Part shown: positions 24,739 through 32,510 of the stretch, piece after piece | How the letters are laid out: every line of letters starts with the position of its first letter | Position numbering within the stretch: position 1 is the stretch's first letter | Assembly: GCA_019410665.1 (NCBI GenBank) | Contig: DXSD01000003.1 | Coordinates: 1 to 49,706, forward strand | From: Fusobacterium sp. | GTDB taxonomy: Bacteria; Fusobacteriota; Fusobacteriia; Fusobacteriales; Fusobacteriaceae | DNA: 49,706 nucleotides | Reading direction: 5' to 3' | Notes under the pieces: generated by a model | Database searches by the model: none | Seen by the model: the letters and a program-made list of their open reading frames with translations, nothing else | What the model was told of the DNA's origin: nothing | Translations under genes and position numbers: made by a program

Positions 24739-26802
24739 CTACTTTCCCTCTTTGAATTTTTCTGAGATATCCTCTACCAAATATGGATTTTTTATCTCCC
24801 CATGATTTTCTTTTAAATACTCATAGCAGATATCCTTAACAAGCTTTATTGTCTTAACATCATGAACTATATCTACAAATTTCAGATCACTTAACCCACT
24901 CTGTTTAGTTCCAAAAATCTCTCCAGATTTTCTAAGTCTTAAATCCTCTTCAGCTATTTTAAATCCATCTTGAGTCTCTTCCATAACTTGAAGCCTTGCC
25001 TTAGAAGTGGCATTATCTGTTGTTGAGACTAAAAAACAGTAAGATTGATGCTGACCTCTTCCTACCCTTCCACGTAACTGATGAAGAGCAGAAAGTCCAA
25101 ATCTTTCAGCATTATTAATAACAATAATTGACGAGTTTGGCACATCTACCCCTACCTCTATAACAGTTGTTGAAACTAATATATCTAACTCTTTATTTTT
25201 AAATCTATTCATTACCTCATCTTTTTCAGCATTTTTCATCTTTCCATGAAGTACGCCAATTTTGTAGTTTGGTAGATGAGTTGCCACCTCTTCCATTAAC
25301 TCCTGTGTAGATTTAGCTGAAAGTTTCTCACTCTCTTCAATAAGTGGAGCTATAAAATATGCTTGTCTTCCCTGTATCAATTTCTTATCAATAAACTCAT
25401 ACATAGTTTCTATCTCCTCTTCTGTAGCTATCCACTTAGTACGAATAGGTTTTCTTCCTGGAGGCAATTCATCTATAACTGATACATCTAAATCTCCATA
25501 AATACTTAAAGCTAAAGAACGTGGAATAGGGGTAGCACTCATAACTACTAAGTTTGCAAGCACTCCCTTATCTCTTAGTGCCTTTCTTTGCAACACTCCA
25601 AATCTGTGTTGTTCATCTATAATTACTAATCCAAGTCTATTAAAAACTACATTTTCCTCTATTAAAGCATGGGTTCCTATAACTATTCCCACATCCCCAC
25701 TTGCTATATCTTCTAGTAACTTCTGCTTTTTCTTTCCAGTAAAACTTCCAGTTAAAAGCTCAACTCTCACACCTAATTTCTCAAATTTCTCCTTTACTGA
25801 AAGATAGTGTTGTACAGCTAGTATCTCTGTAGGTGCCATAAGTACCCCTTGGTAAGAGTTTTCTAACATGTAAAGAAGTAGTACCATTGATACAGCAGTT
25901 TTACCACTTCCCACATCTCCCTGTACCAATCTATTAACTATTCTACCATTGGATAAATCTTTATATATCTCAGTTATAACTCTTTTTTGTGCTCCAGTAA
26001 GCTCAAAGGGAAGAGAGGATAAATACTCTTTTACTAAAGTTTTTTTATCTTCTAAATGATATTTTTCTCTATTTTGACTATCTATCTCAAATCTTTTTTG
26101 AAGTATTCCCATCTCTAAAACTAAAAGCTCTTCCACAGCAAAACGTCTCTTTGCTTCTTCAAGGTTTTTACTATTTTTAGGAAAATGTATCTCTTTAAGT
26201 GCCTCTTTTCTCCCCATAAGCTTATATTTTTTCATTATCTCTTCAGGAATATTCTCTTCAACTATAGCCAAAGTTATTTTTAAAACTTTTTCCATCAACT
26301 TTCTTAAAGAGTTTTGAGGTAGTTCCTTACTAGAACTATAAATTGGAAGTATCTCCCCCTCATCTAGTCTTTTCTGATTACTGCTTAACTTAAATTCAGG
26401 ATTGACGATTTGAAAGATATACCCTCTTTTTATCTGTCCAATGAAGATATACTCCTCACCTATCTTTAAAGATTTTCTTAAATATGGCATCTGAAACCAA
26501 ACAAGTTCTATAACTCCTGTTCCATCAGTGGCTGTAGCTTTAACCATCTTGAGTCCTGATCTAGTTGGAGGAGCTGATACTGTTAAAAGAGTTGCTTTTA
26601 AAACTACATATTCCTCTCCACGTAACTCTCCAATTTTTTTTATATTAGTCCTGTCATCATAAGCTCTTGGAAAATAGTATAACATATCAGCTATTGAATT
26701 TATTCCTAACTTTTCTAATCTCTTTATATTTTTAGCATCTATACCTAAGTCAATATTCTCTAGGGGCCAATATATAGTTCTGTATCTTTGCACTCTTTTC
26801 AC
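24739..26802 (-). CDS. recG: ATP-dependent DNA helicase RecG
   Basis: A 687-residue superfamily 2 helicase that remodels stalled forks and Holliday junctions. An N-terminal wedge (OB-fold) domain is followed by helicase motifs: Walker A GDVGSGKT, IIDEQHRFG (DEQH box), SATPIPRSLAL and QLRGRVGRGQH. The C-terminal EIFGTKQSGLSDLKF region is typical. The longest frame starts at GTG 26802, which sits directly on AGGGAG; a second GTG at 26793 has better spacing and may be the true start (684 residues). It is followed by proS on the same strand. Confidence 0.94.
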   Translation of the reverse strand: MKRVQRYRTIYWPLENIDLGIDAKNIKRLEKLGINSIADMLYYFPRAYDDRTNIKKIGELRGEEYVVLKATLLTVSAPPTRSGLKMVKATATDGTGVIELVWFQMPYLRKSLKIGEEYIFIGQIKRGYIFQIVNPEFKLSSNQKRLDEGEILPIYSSSKELPQNSLRKLMEKVLKITLAIVEENIPEEIMKKYKLMGRKEALKEIHFPKNSKNLEEAKRRFAVEELLVLEMGILQKRFEIDSQNREKYHLEDKKTLVKEYLSSLPFELTGAQKRVITEIYKDLSNGRIVNRLVQGDVGSGKTAVSMVLLLYMLENSYQGVLMAPTEILAVQHYLSVKEKFEKLGVRVELLTGSFTGKKKQKLLEDIASGDVGIVIGTHALIEENVVFNRLGLVIIDEQHRFGVLQRKALRDKGVLANLVVMSATPIPRSLALSIYGDLDVSVIDELPPGRKPIRTKWIATEEEIETMYEFIDKKLIQGRQAYFIAPLIEESEKLSAKSTQELMEEVATHLPNYKIGVLHGKMKNAEKDEVMNRFKNKELDILVSTTVIEVGVDVPNSSIIVINNAERFGLSALHQLRGRVGRGQHQSYCFLVSTTDNATSKARLQVMEETQDGFKIAEEDLRLRKSGEIFGTKQSGLSDLKFVDIVHDVKTIKLVKDICYEYLKENHGEIKNPYLVEDISEKFKEGK

Positions 26803-26917
26803 TCCCTTTCTTTCACTAAATATCTCTTATTATATCACAATTAATATGAAGTTTCTAAAGAAAAATTCTCGATAAAATGATATAATAAATTAAAAATTAA
26901 ATACTGAGGAGGTTCAT

Positions 26918-27253
26918 ATGAGTAATCCTAAAACAGCACTTGAACTTATGAAAGCTAGATATGAAGCTTATACTAAAGGGAATATAGAATTTATAAAAAA
27001 AACACACGATCCTAAAACTGCTAAAGGAATAGATTGGAAAGAAGCAGAAGAATGGTCTAAAAATTCTAAATGGTTAGGACTTGAAATTATTGAAACTATA
27101 GCTGGAACTCAATTTGATAAAGAGGGAATAGTTGAGTTTAAAGCTAGATATATTGATATACCTAGTGGAGAAGAGATAACTCACCATGAAAGAAGTTACT
27201 TTGTAAAAAAAGGTAGACATTGGTACTATAAAGGGTGGTTACCAATAGAATAG
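26918..27253 (+). CDS. YchJ-like (NTF2-fold) small protein
   Basis: A 111-residue soluble protein resembling the central domain of E. coli YchJ: it begins TALELMKARYEAYTKG, has WLGLEIIET in the middle and ends in RSYFVKKGRHWYYKGWLP. The cysteine-rich SEC-C metal-binding ends found in YchJ are absent, so this is the bare NTF2-like domain. Function unknown. ATG follows GAGGAGG. It is 12 bases upstream of the EFR1-type gene and probably co-transcribed with it. Confidence 0.78.
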   Translation: MSNPKTALELMKARYEAYTKGNIEFIKKTHDPKTAKGIDWKEAEEWSKNSKWLGLEIIETIAGTQFDKEGIVEFKARYIDIPSGEEITHHERSYFVKKGRHWYYKGWLPIE

Positions 27254-27265
27254 GAGGGGATAGTT

Positions 27266-28021
27266 ATGGAAATCTATTATTTTACAGGAACAGGTAACTC
27301 ATTATATATTGCTAAGAAAATTCAAGAGAGTATCAACTGTAATCTTATTCCTCTTGAAACACTGATATCAAAAGATAAAATTATTCCTAACTCTAATGAG
27401 ATCGGTTTTATCTTTCCAGTTTATTTTGGTGATGTTCCAGAATTTGTTAAAAGTATAGTTAAAAAATTTGATCTCTCAAATGTAGATTATATATTTGTTC
27501 TGCCAAATTGTTATAGCCTTATAGGAGCCACTTTTTTAAACTTTAGAAAAATTTTAAATTCCAAAGGAAAAAATATAGATTATGAAAATACTCTTTTTAT
27601 GCCAGATAATGCTATTCTTTTTCCTATAGAAAAAGATATGGAGAAATTAGAAAAAGTTAAGATAGATATTCTACCAATTATTGAGGATATTAAAAATAAA
27701 GCTAAGAAAAAATCAGTTACCAACTGTTTTCAAGTTCTTCAATACTATTTTATGAAGCTCTTTTCTAATTGGGAATTTTCTCCTAAAAAATTTGTTGTAA
27801 ATGATAGTTGTATAAGTTGTAGTATCTGTAAACAAGTATGCCCAACTAAAAATATTGAATTAAAAGATGGAAAACCTATCTTTCATTCCAATTGTTCCCA
27901 TTGCCTTGCTTGTTTTCATTGGTGCCCTCAAGAGGCAATCTCTATGAAAAATTTTACTATTAAAAATAGAAGAAGATATCATAATCCTAATATTAAGTTA
28001 AATGAAATTATTAGAAAATAG
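27266..28021 (+). CDS. EFR1-type flavodoxin/4Fe-4S ferredoxin protein
   Basis: A 251-residue redox protein: an N-terminal flavodoxin-like domain (YYFTGTGNSLYIAKKI, with the phosphate-binding TGTGNS loop) and a C-terminal double-cluster ferredoxin domain with CISCSICKQVCP and CSHCLACFHWCP (about residues 188-221). Both cysteine sets are complete for two 4Fe-4S clusters. Such EFR1 proteins are common in anaerobes and probably shuttle electrons; the partner is unknown. ATG follows AGGAGGGG. It is ended by the hairpin at 28035-28073. Confidence 0.88.
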   Translation: MEIYYFTGTGNSLYIAKKIQESINCNLIPLETLISKDKIIPNSNEIGFIFPVYFGDVPEFVKSIVKKFDLSNVDYIFVLPNCYSLIGATFLNFRKILNSKGKNIDYENTLFMPDNAILFPIEKDMEKLEKVKIDILPIIEDIKNKAKKKSVTNCFQVLQYYFMKLFSNWEFSPKKFVVNDSCISCSICKQVCPTKNIELKDGKPIFHSNCSHCLACFHWCPQEAISMKNFTIKNRRRYHNPNIKLNEIIRK

Positions 28022-28027
28022 CTAGCT

Positions 28028-28080
28028 AAAAAAATGAGGAGCTTTTTAGATAAGAACATCTTAAAGCTCCTCAAGATTTT
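28028..28080. terminator. Bidirectional terminator between convergent genes
   Basis: A perfect 11-bp stem (28035-28045 with 28063-28073, TGAGGAGCTTT and its complement). A run of seven A residues at 28028-28034 gives a T run on the minus strand, so it is strongest for the leftward GNAT-rsgA transcript; the plus side is T-rich but broken. Confidence 0.8.
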
Positions 28081-28091
28081 AATAATTTTAA

Positions 28092-28730
28092 TTACTCATC
28101 TAATTCAGCACAAGCTTTTTCAAATTCTAATTGACTCTCTTGAAAACCTTTCTCTTTGTATGGAAAATTTTTATCAAATTCCTCAACCTCTTCTGGAGTA
28201 ACCTCTAAGTCATCAGAAAATACAGCATAACCAGATATATTTTCCAAAGCTCCCTCATATAGTGGTAGTACTAGAAGCCCCTTATAAAATTTCATATCTG
28301 GCATAGAGATTCCATATTTCTTTCCTCCTAAAAATCCATATGGTTCATAGTGGTAAGGGTAACCTAAGGTAAGAATTGCTCTATATCCTATCTCTTTAGC
28401 TTTTTCTATTGTATAAGTTATCAACTTTCTTCCTAATCCCTGTCTATGAAATTTTGGAGAAATAAACACTGGACCAAAAGAGATAGTTTTAATCTCCTCT
28501 CCCTTTTCATTTACAATCTTTGAATGAGAGTAAAAAATTCCCCCCTCTACCTGTCCATCTACCTCTATTACATAAGTTAGTTCTTTTATAAAATCTGGAC
28601 TTCTACGCAGTTTATTTACTACTGCATGTTCATTAGCTCCAGGAAAATACAGATTCCAAAATGCTTCCCTTGCTACCTCTTCAACTCTTCTATAATCTTT
28701 TTCCTCTTCTCTTCTTACAACTATATTCAT
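28092..28730 (-). CDS. GNAT-family N-acetyltransferase
   Basis: A 212-residue acetyltransferase. The acetyl-CoA loop is visible in PKFHRQGLGRKLITYTIEKA (about residues 93-112), preceded by SFGPVFISP; the later ILTLGYPYHYEPYGFLGGKKYG is characteristic of the YhbS-like subgroup. The substrate is unknown; related proteins act on small molecules or protein N-termini. It begins one base after the rsgA stop codon, so the two are co-transcribed, and ends at the bidirectional terminator. Confidence 0.85.
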   Translation of the reverse strand: MNIVVRREEEKDYRRVEEVAREAFWNLYFPGANEHAVVNKLRRSPDFIKELTYVIEVDGQVEGGIFYSHSKIVNEKGEEIKTISFGPVFISPKFHRQGLGRKLITYTIEKAKEIGYRAILTLGYPYHYEPYGFLGGKKYGISMPDMKFYKGLLVLPLYEGALENISGYAVFSDDLEVTPEEVEEFDKNFPYKEKGFQESQLEFEKACAELDE

Positions 28731-28731
28731 C

Positions 28732-29799
28732 TTAATAACCTCTTCTCTTTTGTTTGTCTTTAATAAAATTTCTAGCTTTTTTCATTCCACCAACATCTTT
28801 AAACATATAATCTAACTTCCGCTTTTCTAACTCTTTCCCACTTAAGCCATCATAGGAATTTTCTCTTTTTATTTTAAAGTAATTTTCAACTCTTCTCTCA
28901 TCTAAAATTCCTAATTCAATAGCTTTTCTAACTTCACAACCTGGCTCATTAGTATGAGTGCAATCAGAGAAACGACATTTTTTTTCTAATTCTTCTATAT
29001 CATCATAATATCTCTCTAAATTTATATCCTTTACTCCTATCTCTCTCATTCCTGGAGTATCAATAATAACTCCACCATATAAACTTATTACCATCTCTCT
29101 ATTAGTAGTTGTGTGTCTTCCCTTATCTCCTTTTCCTATCTCTTGAGTAGACAAAATTTTCTCTTCAATCAACTCATTAATTAGAGTAGTTTTTCCAACA
29201 CCAGAAGACCCAATAAAAGCAACTGTCTGATTTTTAATTAGATATTTTTTAAACTTCTCTTGGTTGTTCTCCTTGTTACTAGTCAATATAATATCTGAAA
29301 AAGCTGAAACTAACTCAACCTCTTGAATTTTTTCTTGGATATCTTCACATAAATCTGATTTAGTCAAAACTATTACAGGAGTTGCTCCACTATCCCAAGC
29401 TATTGACAGATATCTCTCCAATCTATTTAAGTTATAATTTTCATTTAAAGACATACATATAAATATAGTATCCACATTAGTTACTATCCCTTGTTTATTA
29501 TCCTTTTTCTCATTTGAAGAACGAAAGAATATACTTTTTCTTGATAAAATTTTATTGATAATCACATTTCCCTCATTTTTAGAAACCATAACATAATCTC
29601 CTACTAAGGGTAACTTTAAACTATCATCTATCTCATATCTCAATTTTCCAGATAACTCTGCTAACTTTTCTCCACTTTCTAAAGCAATTTTATATATTCC
29701 CTTATATTGTGCAATTACTCTTCCTAGCTCAAAATCTGGAAAATCTTTAGCCTCTATAATATAATTTTCTTTTATACCATAATCTTGTAATGTATTCAA
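28732..29799 (-). CDS. rsgA: Ribosome small-subunit-dependent GTPase RsgA
   Basis: A 355-residue circularly permuted GTPase that helps late maturation of the 30S subunit. An N-terminal OB fold is followed by GTPase motifs in permuted order: G4 TKSD, then G1 GSSGVGKTT, G2 RHTTTNREM and G3 DTPGMRE. The C-terminal zinc motif CRFSDCTHTNEPGC is complete. Start is TTG at 29799, with AGGAGG upstream. It precedes the GNAT gene in a two-gene unit. The region before it carries a copy of the 84-bp repeat also found before the methyltransferase gene. Confidence 0.93.
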   Translation of the reverse strand: MNTLQDYGIKENYIIEAKDFPDFELGRVIAQYKGIYKIALESGEKLAELSGKLRYEIDDSLKLPLVGDYVMVSKNEGNVIINKILSRKSIFFRSSNEKKDNKQGIVTNVDTIFICMSLNENYNLNRLERYLSIAWDSGATPVIVLTKSDLCEDIQEKIQEVELVSAFSDIILTSNKENNQEKFKKYLIKNQTVAFIGSSGVGKTTLINELIEEKILSTQEIGKGDKGRHTTTNREMVISLYGGVIIDTPGMREIGVKDINLERYYDDIEELEKKCRFSDCTHTNEPGCEVRKAIELGILDERRVENYFKIKRENSYDGLSGKELEKRKLDYMFKDVGGMKKARNFIKDKQKRRGY

Positions 29800-29856
29800 T
29801 TTTTCCTCCTAAATCTCTAATTATTCTAATTTTTATGACAAGGAGACTTAGAATAT

Positions 29857-29940
29857 CTATCTACTCTTCACCTCCCCTTTCATTACACTCTCTAATACAC
29901 CTCTATTTTTTAACATAAATTCATCAACTCCTTTCCTATT
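29857..29940 (-). repeat. 84-bp coding-like repeat, copy L (before rsgA)
   Basis: Matches 30733-30816 without gaps. On the minus strand both copies keep an open frame ending in MLKNR..LESV..GEV.SR and a TAG stop; several differences are silent, and the others include conservative changes. AGGAAAGGAG precedes the ATG in each. Weaker similarity continues to a CTCCTTGT stretch. It may be the remnant of a duplicated gene end, or a very small gene of about 19 codons in two copies. Confidence 0.7.
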
Positions 29941-30679
29941 TTTTTCTTAATATATAAAATACATAGCCATACTCTTTAGAATATTTTTTGTACATCTCCA
30001 TATCTATCTCATTCTCTTTTATCAATTCCATTAACTCTCTGTTCTCTGGCTCTGTTCTTTTAAAAAATTCACATCTTTCTTTTAAAGGCAGATAATAATT
30101 TTCCCACCAACTCTCCTCTGGTAAGATAAAACTACCTATAACATCATATCCATACTGTTTAGCTAACTCTATATTTCTTTCAACTAAGTTCATGTCTGGA
30201 TAATTAATTTCCCAATACTCCTTAACTTCTTGAGATATTTTTTCCTGTAAAAAACTACATTCACTAACTACTAAGTATCCATCTTTCTTTAAAAAATTTT
30301 GAAAATAATCTATTCCTTTTTCAAAACCAATTATATATATTGCTCCTTCACTCCAAATTATATCAAACTCATCTTTTGAAAAATATTTTTCCAACTCAAA
30401 CATTGAACCTTCTACTAAAGTTATCTTTTTATCTACTCCATATCTTTTAGCTGCTCCCTCTAACTCTAATAAAAAATGTTTATAATAATCTAAAGCAACT
30501 ACCTCTCCAAATATATTCTTAGCTAGTTGAATAGTTTGCATACCTGGTCCACAACCAATATCTAATACTTTCAAATTTTTTCTATTTATTTTTAATAAAT
30601 CATAAGCTTTTTGAGTACTTTGATTATCCCCTGGTCCTTGCCTTAACATCTCTCTATGTAATTTAACTATATTTTCCAT
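29936..30679 (-). CDS. Class I SAM-dependent methyltransferase
   Basis: A 247-residue methyltransferase with the cofactor motif VLDIGCGPGMQTIQLA (about residues 38-53), an acidic residue at the end of the next strand (VVALDYY) and motif EFDIIWSEGAIYIIGF. The C-terminal part resembles UbiE/small-molecule methyltransferases. The substrate is unknown. ATG follows GAGGAG. It is bracketed by the two 84-bp repeats, and the repeat family 1 copy lies upstream, so the neighbourhood has been rearranged. Confidence 0.85.
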   Translation of the reverse strand: MENIVKLHREMLRQGPGDNQSTQKAYDLLKINRKNLKVLDIGCGPGMQTIQLAKNIFGEVVALDYYKHFLLELEGAAKRYGVDKKITLVEGSMFELEKYFSKDEFDIIWSEGAIYIIGFEKGIDYFQNFLKKDGYLVVSECSFLQEKISQEVKEYWEINYPDMNLVERNIELAKQYGYDVIGSFILPEESWWENYYLPLKERCEFFKRTEPENRELMELIKENEIDMEMYKKYSKEYGYVFYILRKK

Positions 30680-30732
30680 CTCTTTTCTCCTCTTTAATTC
30701 ATTTTACCAATTACAAGGAGGTTTTTTTATTT

Positions 30733-30816
30733 CTATCTGCTCTCTACCTCCCCCCTTACTACACTCTCTAATTCAACTCTATTCTTCAACATAAATTCAT
30801 CAGCTCCTTTCCTATT
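30733..30816 (-). repeat. 84-bp coding-like repeat, copy R (before the methyltransferase gene)
   Basis: Second copy of the unit at 29857-29940, in the same orientation, inside the 450-bp gap between the methyltransferase and rdgB genes. It keeps the frame MLKNRVELESVVRGEVESR followed by TAG. The rest of this gap up to the repeat at 30860 shows no further gene. Confidence 0.7.
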
Positions 30817-30859
30817 TTTTATCTATTTTATCATTTTATTAGAAGTAAGTAAATAGAAA

Positions 30860-31123
30860 AGGTGCTGTTGCAAATTCTTAAATTGAAATCAAAAAATAAA
30901 AATATTTAATAATATAAAAGGAAAAAAGTTTACTTCCAATCGCTAGTGCTTACGCAATGCTCATTACAGTAAAATTTTTTCCTTTTCCTTTACTCTTTTA
31001 TTATCCCAATTTCAATTTAAGAAATTTTCTAGAGTAGATAATAAACTTCAAGAATGACGAAGAACAAAAGTCATTCTTGAATTAGTTATAATTACTTTAA
31101 TTTCTTAAATTGCAACAGCTCCT
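30860..31123 (-). repeat. Repeat family 1, second full copy (MITE-like)
   Basis: A 264-bp copy, inverted relative to 11369-11631, nearly identical inside with a few substitutions (for example in the loop of the TTCAAGAATGA hairpin). Ends are AGGTGCTGTTGCAAA and, on the other strand, AGGAGCTGTTGCAAT. It stops six bases before the rdgB stop codon. No clear target duplication is seen. Confidence 0.85.
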
Positions 31124-31129
31124 CTAAAC

Positions 31130-31720
31130 TTAATCAGCTAAAACTCTTTCTAATTCTTTCTCTAATTTCTTCAAAGCATTAGCTCTATGACTTATCTTGT
31201 TTTTTATCTCTGGCATCTCAGCTAAAGATTTTCCATACTCAGCTACATAGAAATATGGATCATACCCAAAACCATCTTTTCCTTTTGGTTCGTACAATAA
31301 CTCTCCCTCTATCTCACCTCTAAAAGAGTAAGCTCTTCCATCAGGTTTACCTAAAGTTATCACACTAACAAAGTGGCATTTTCTATTTTTTTCATCTTTC
31401 ATAACTTCCATAAGCTTAGCATTGTTAGATTCATCAGTAGCATCTTCTCCTGAGTATCTTGCTGAATATACTCCTGGAGCTCCCCCTAAAGCATCTACAC
31501 AAAGTCCAGAATCATCTGCAATAGTTATCATTCCTGTAAATTTCGCTATCTCTAAAGCTTTCTTAGCTGAGTTAGCTTCAAAAGTATCTCCATCTTCTAC
31601 TACCTCTGGAATCTCTATTCCATCTTTTATAGATAGTATCTCTACATCTTTTACATTAGCAAATATTGCCTTTATCTCTTCTATTTTATGTTTATTCCCT
31701 GTAGCTAAAAATATCTTCAT
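31130..31720 (-). CDS. rdgB: dITP/XTP pyrophosphatase (RdgB/HAM1 family)
   Basis: A 196-residue enzyme that hydrolyses non-canonical purine nucleoside triphosphates (dITP, XTP) to monophosphates, keeping them out of DNA and RNA. The N-terminal FLATGNKHKIEEI, the central ADDSGLCVDALGGAPGVYSARYSG (catalytic/metal region near residues 68-91, read in two parts) and FGYDPYF are diagnostic. It follows rph by 20 bases; the pairing of rph with rdgB is common. Last gene of the long leftward cluster, followed at once by a repeat. Confidence 0.95.
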   Translation of the reverse strand: MKIFLATGNKHKIEEIKAIFANVKDVEILSIKDGIEIPEVVEDGDTFEANSAKKALEIAKFTGMITIADDSGLCVDALGGAPGVYSARYSGEDATDESNNAKLMEVMKDEKNRKCHFVSVITLGKPDGRAYSFRGEIEGELLYEPKGKDGFGYDPYFYVAEYGKSLAEMPEIKNKISHRANALKKLEKELERVLAD

Positions 31721-31740
31721 TTTTTATCATCTCCAATATT

Positions 31741-32502
31741 TTATCCTTCAATTATTCTATTTTGTAACTCCATTATCTCCTTTAATCCCTTTTCAGCTAA
31801 GTCTAACATCTCATTTAGCTCTTTTCTTGTATAAGTAGCTTCCTCTCCTGTACCTTGTACCTCTACAAATCTTCCTTCACCATTCATAACAACATTCATA
31901 TCTACTTCTGCTGCTGAATCCTCAGTATACATAAGATCTAATACTGGAGTTCCATTTACTATTCCTACACTTATAGCTGCTACATTTGAAATAATAGGAT
32001 TTTCAGCTAAAACTCCCTCAGCTACAAGTTTTTTCATAGCCAATGCTAAAGCTATATACCCTCCTGTTATAGAAGTAGTTCTCGTTCCACCATCAGCTTG
32101 GATTACATCACAGTCTATAGTAATTGTTCTCTCTCCTAACTTTTCTAAATCTACAGCTGTTCTTAAAGCTCTTCCTATAAGTCTTTGAATCTCCATAGTT
32201 CTACCTGTAAGTTTTCCCTTAGCAGATTCTCTTTGATTTCTCTCTCCAGTAGCTCTAGGAATCATAGCATACTCAGCTGTAAGCCACCCTTTTCCTTGAT
32301 TTTTTAAAAATGGAGGAACTTTATCACTTACAGTAGCTGTACATATAACCTTAGTATTTCCACACTCCATAAGCACAGAACCTTCTGCATATAGATTAAA
32401 ATCCTTAGTGGCCTTTAAAGGTCTAAGCTCGTCTACATTTCTTCCATCTTCTCTTAATTTTAATGTTCTCATATCCTCTTCGATTATCATCTCTTTTACC
32501 AT
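31741..32502 (-). CDS. rph: Ribonuclease PH
   Basis: A 253-residue phosphorolytic 3'-5' exoribonuclease that trims tRNA 3' ends using phosphate. Diagnostic stretches are LREDGRNVDELRPLKA, CTATVSDKVPPFL and VIQADGGTRTTSITGGY (phosphate-binding region). The N-terminus begins about ten residues earlier than in most homologues; ATG at 32502 has GGAGAT upstream and is preferred, but a later ATG (in DMRTLKLREDGR) is possible. It begins a few bases after the MsbA-like gene's stop codon, so it belongs to the lipid A cluster transcript. Confidence 0.94.
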   Translation of the reverse strand: MVKEMIIEEDMRTLKLREDGRNVDELRPLKATKDFNLYAEGSVLMECGNTKVICTATVSDKVPPFLKNQGKGWLTAEYAMIPRATGERNQRESAKGKLTGRTMEIQRLIGRALRTAVDLEKLGERTITIDCDVIQADGGTRTTSITGGYIALALAMKKLVAEGVLAENPIISNVAAISVGIVNGTPVLDLMYTEDSAAEVDMNVVMNGEGRFVEVQGTGEEATYTRKELNEMLDLAEKGLKEIMELQNRIIEG

Positions 32503-32510
32503 AATATCTC

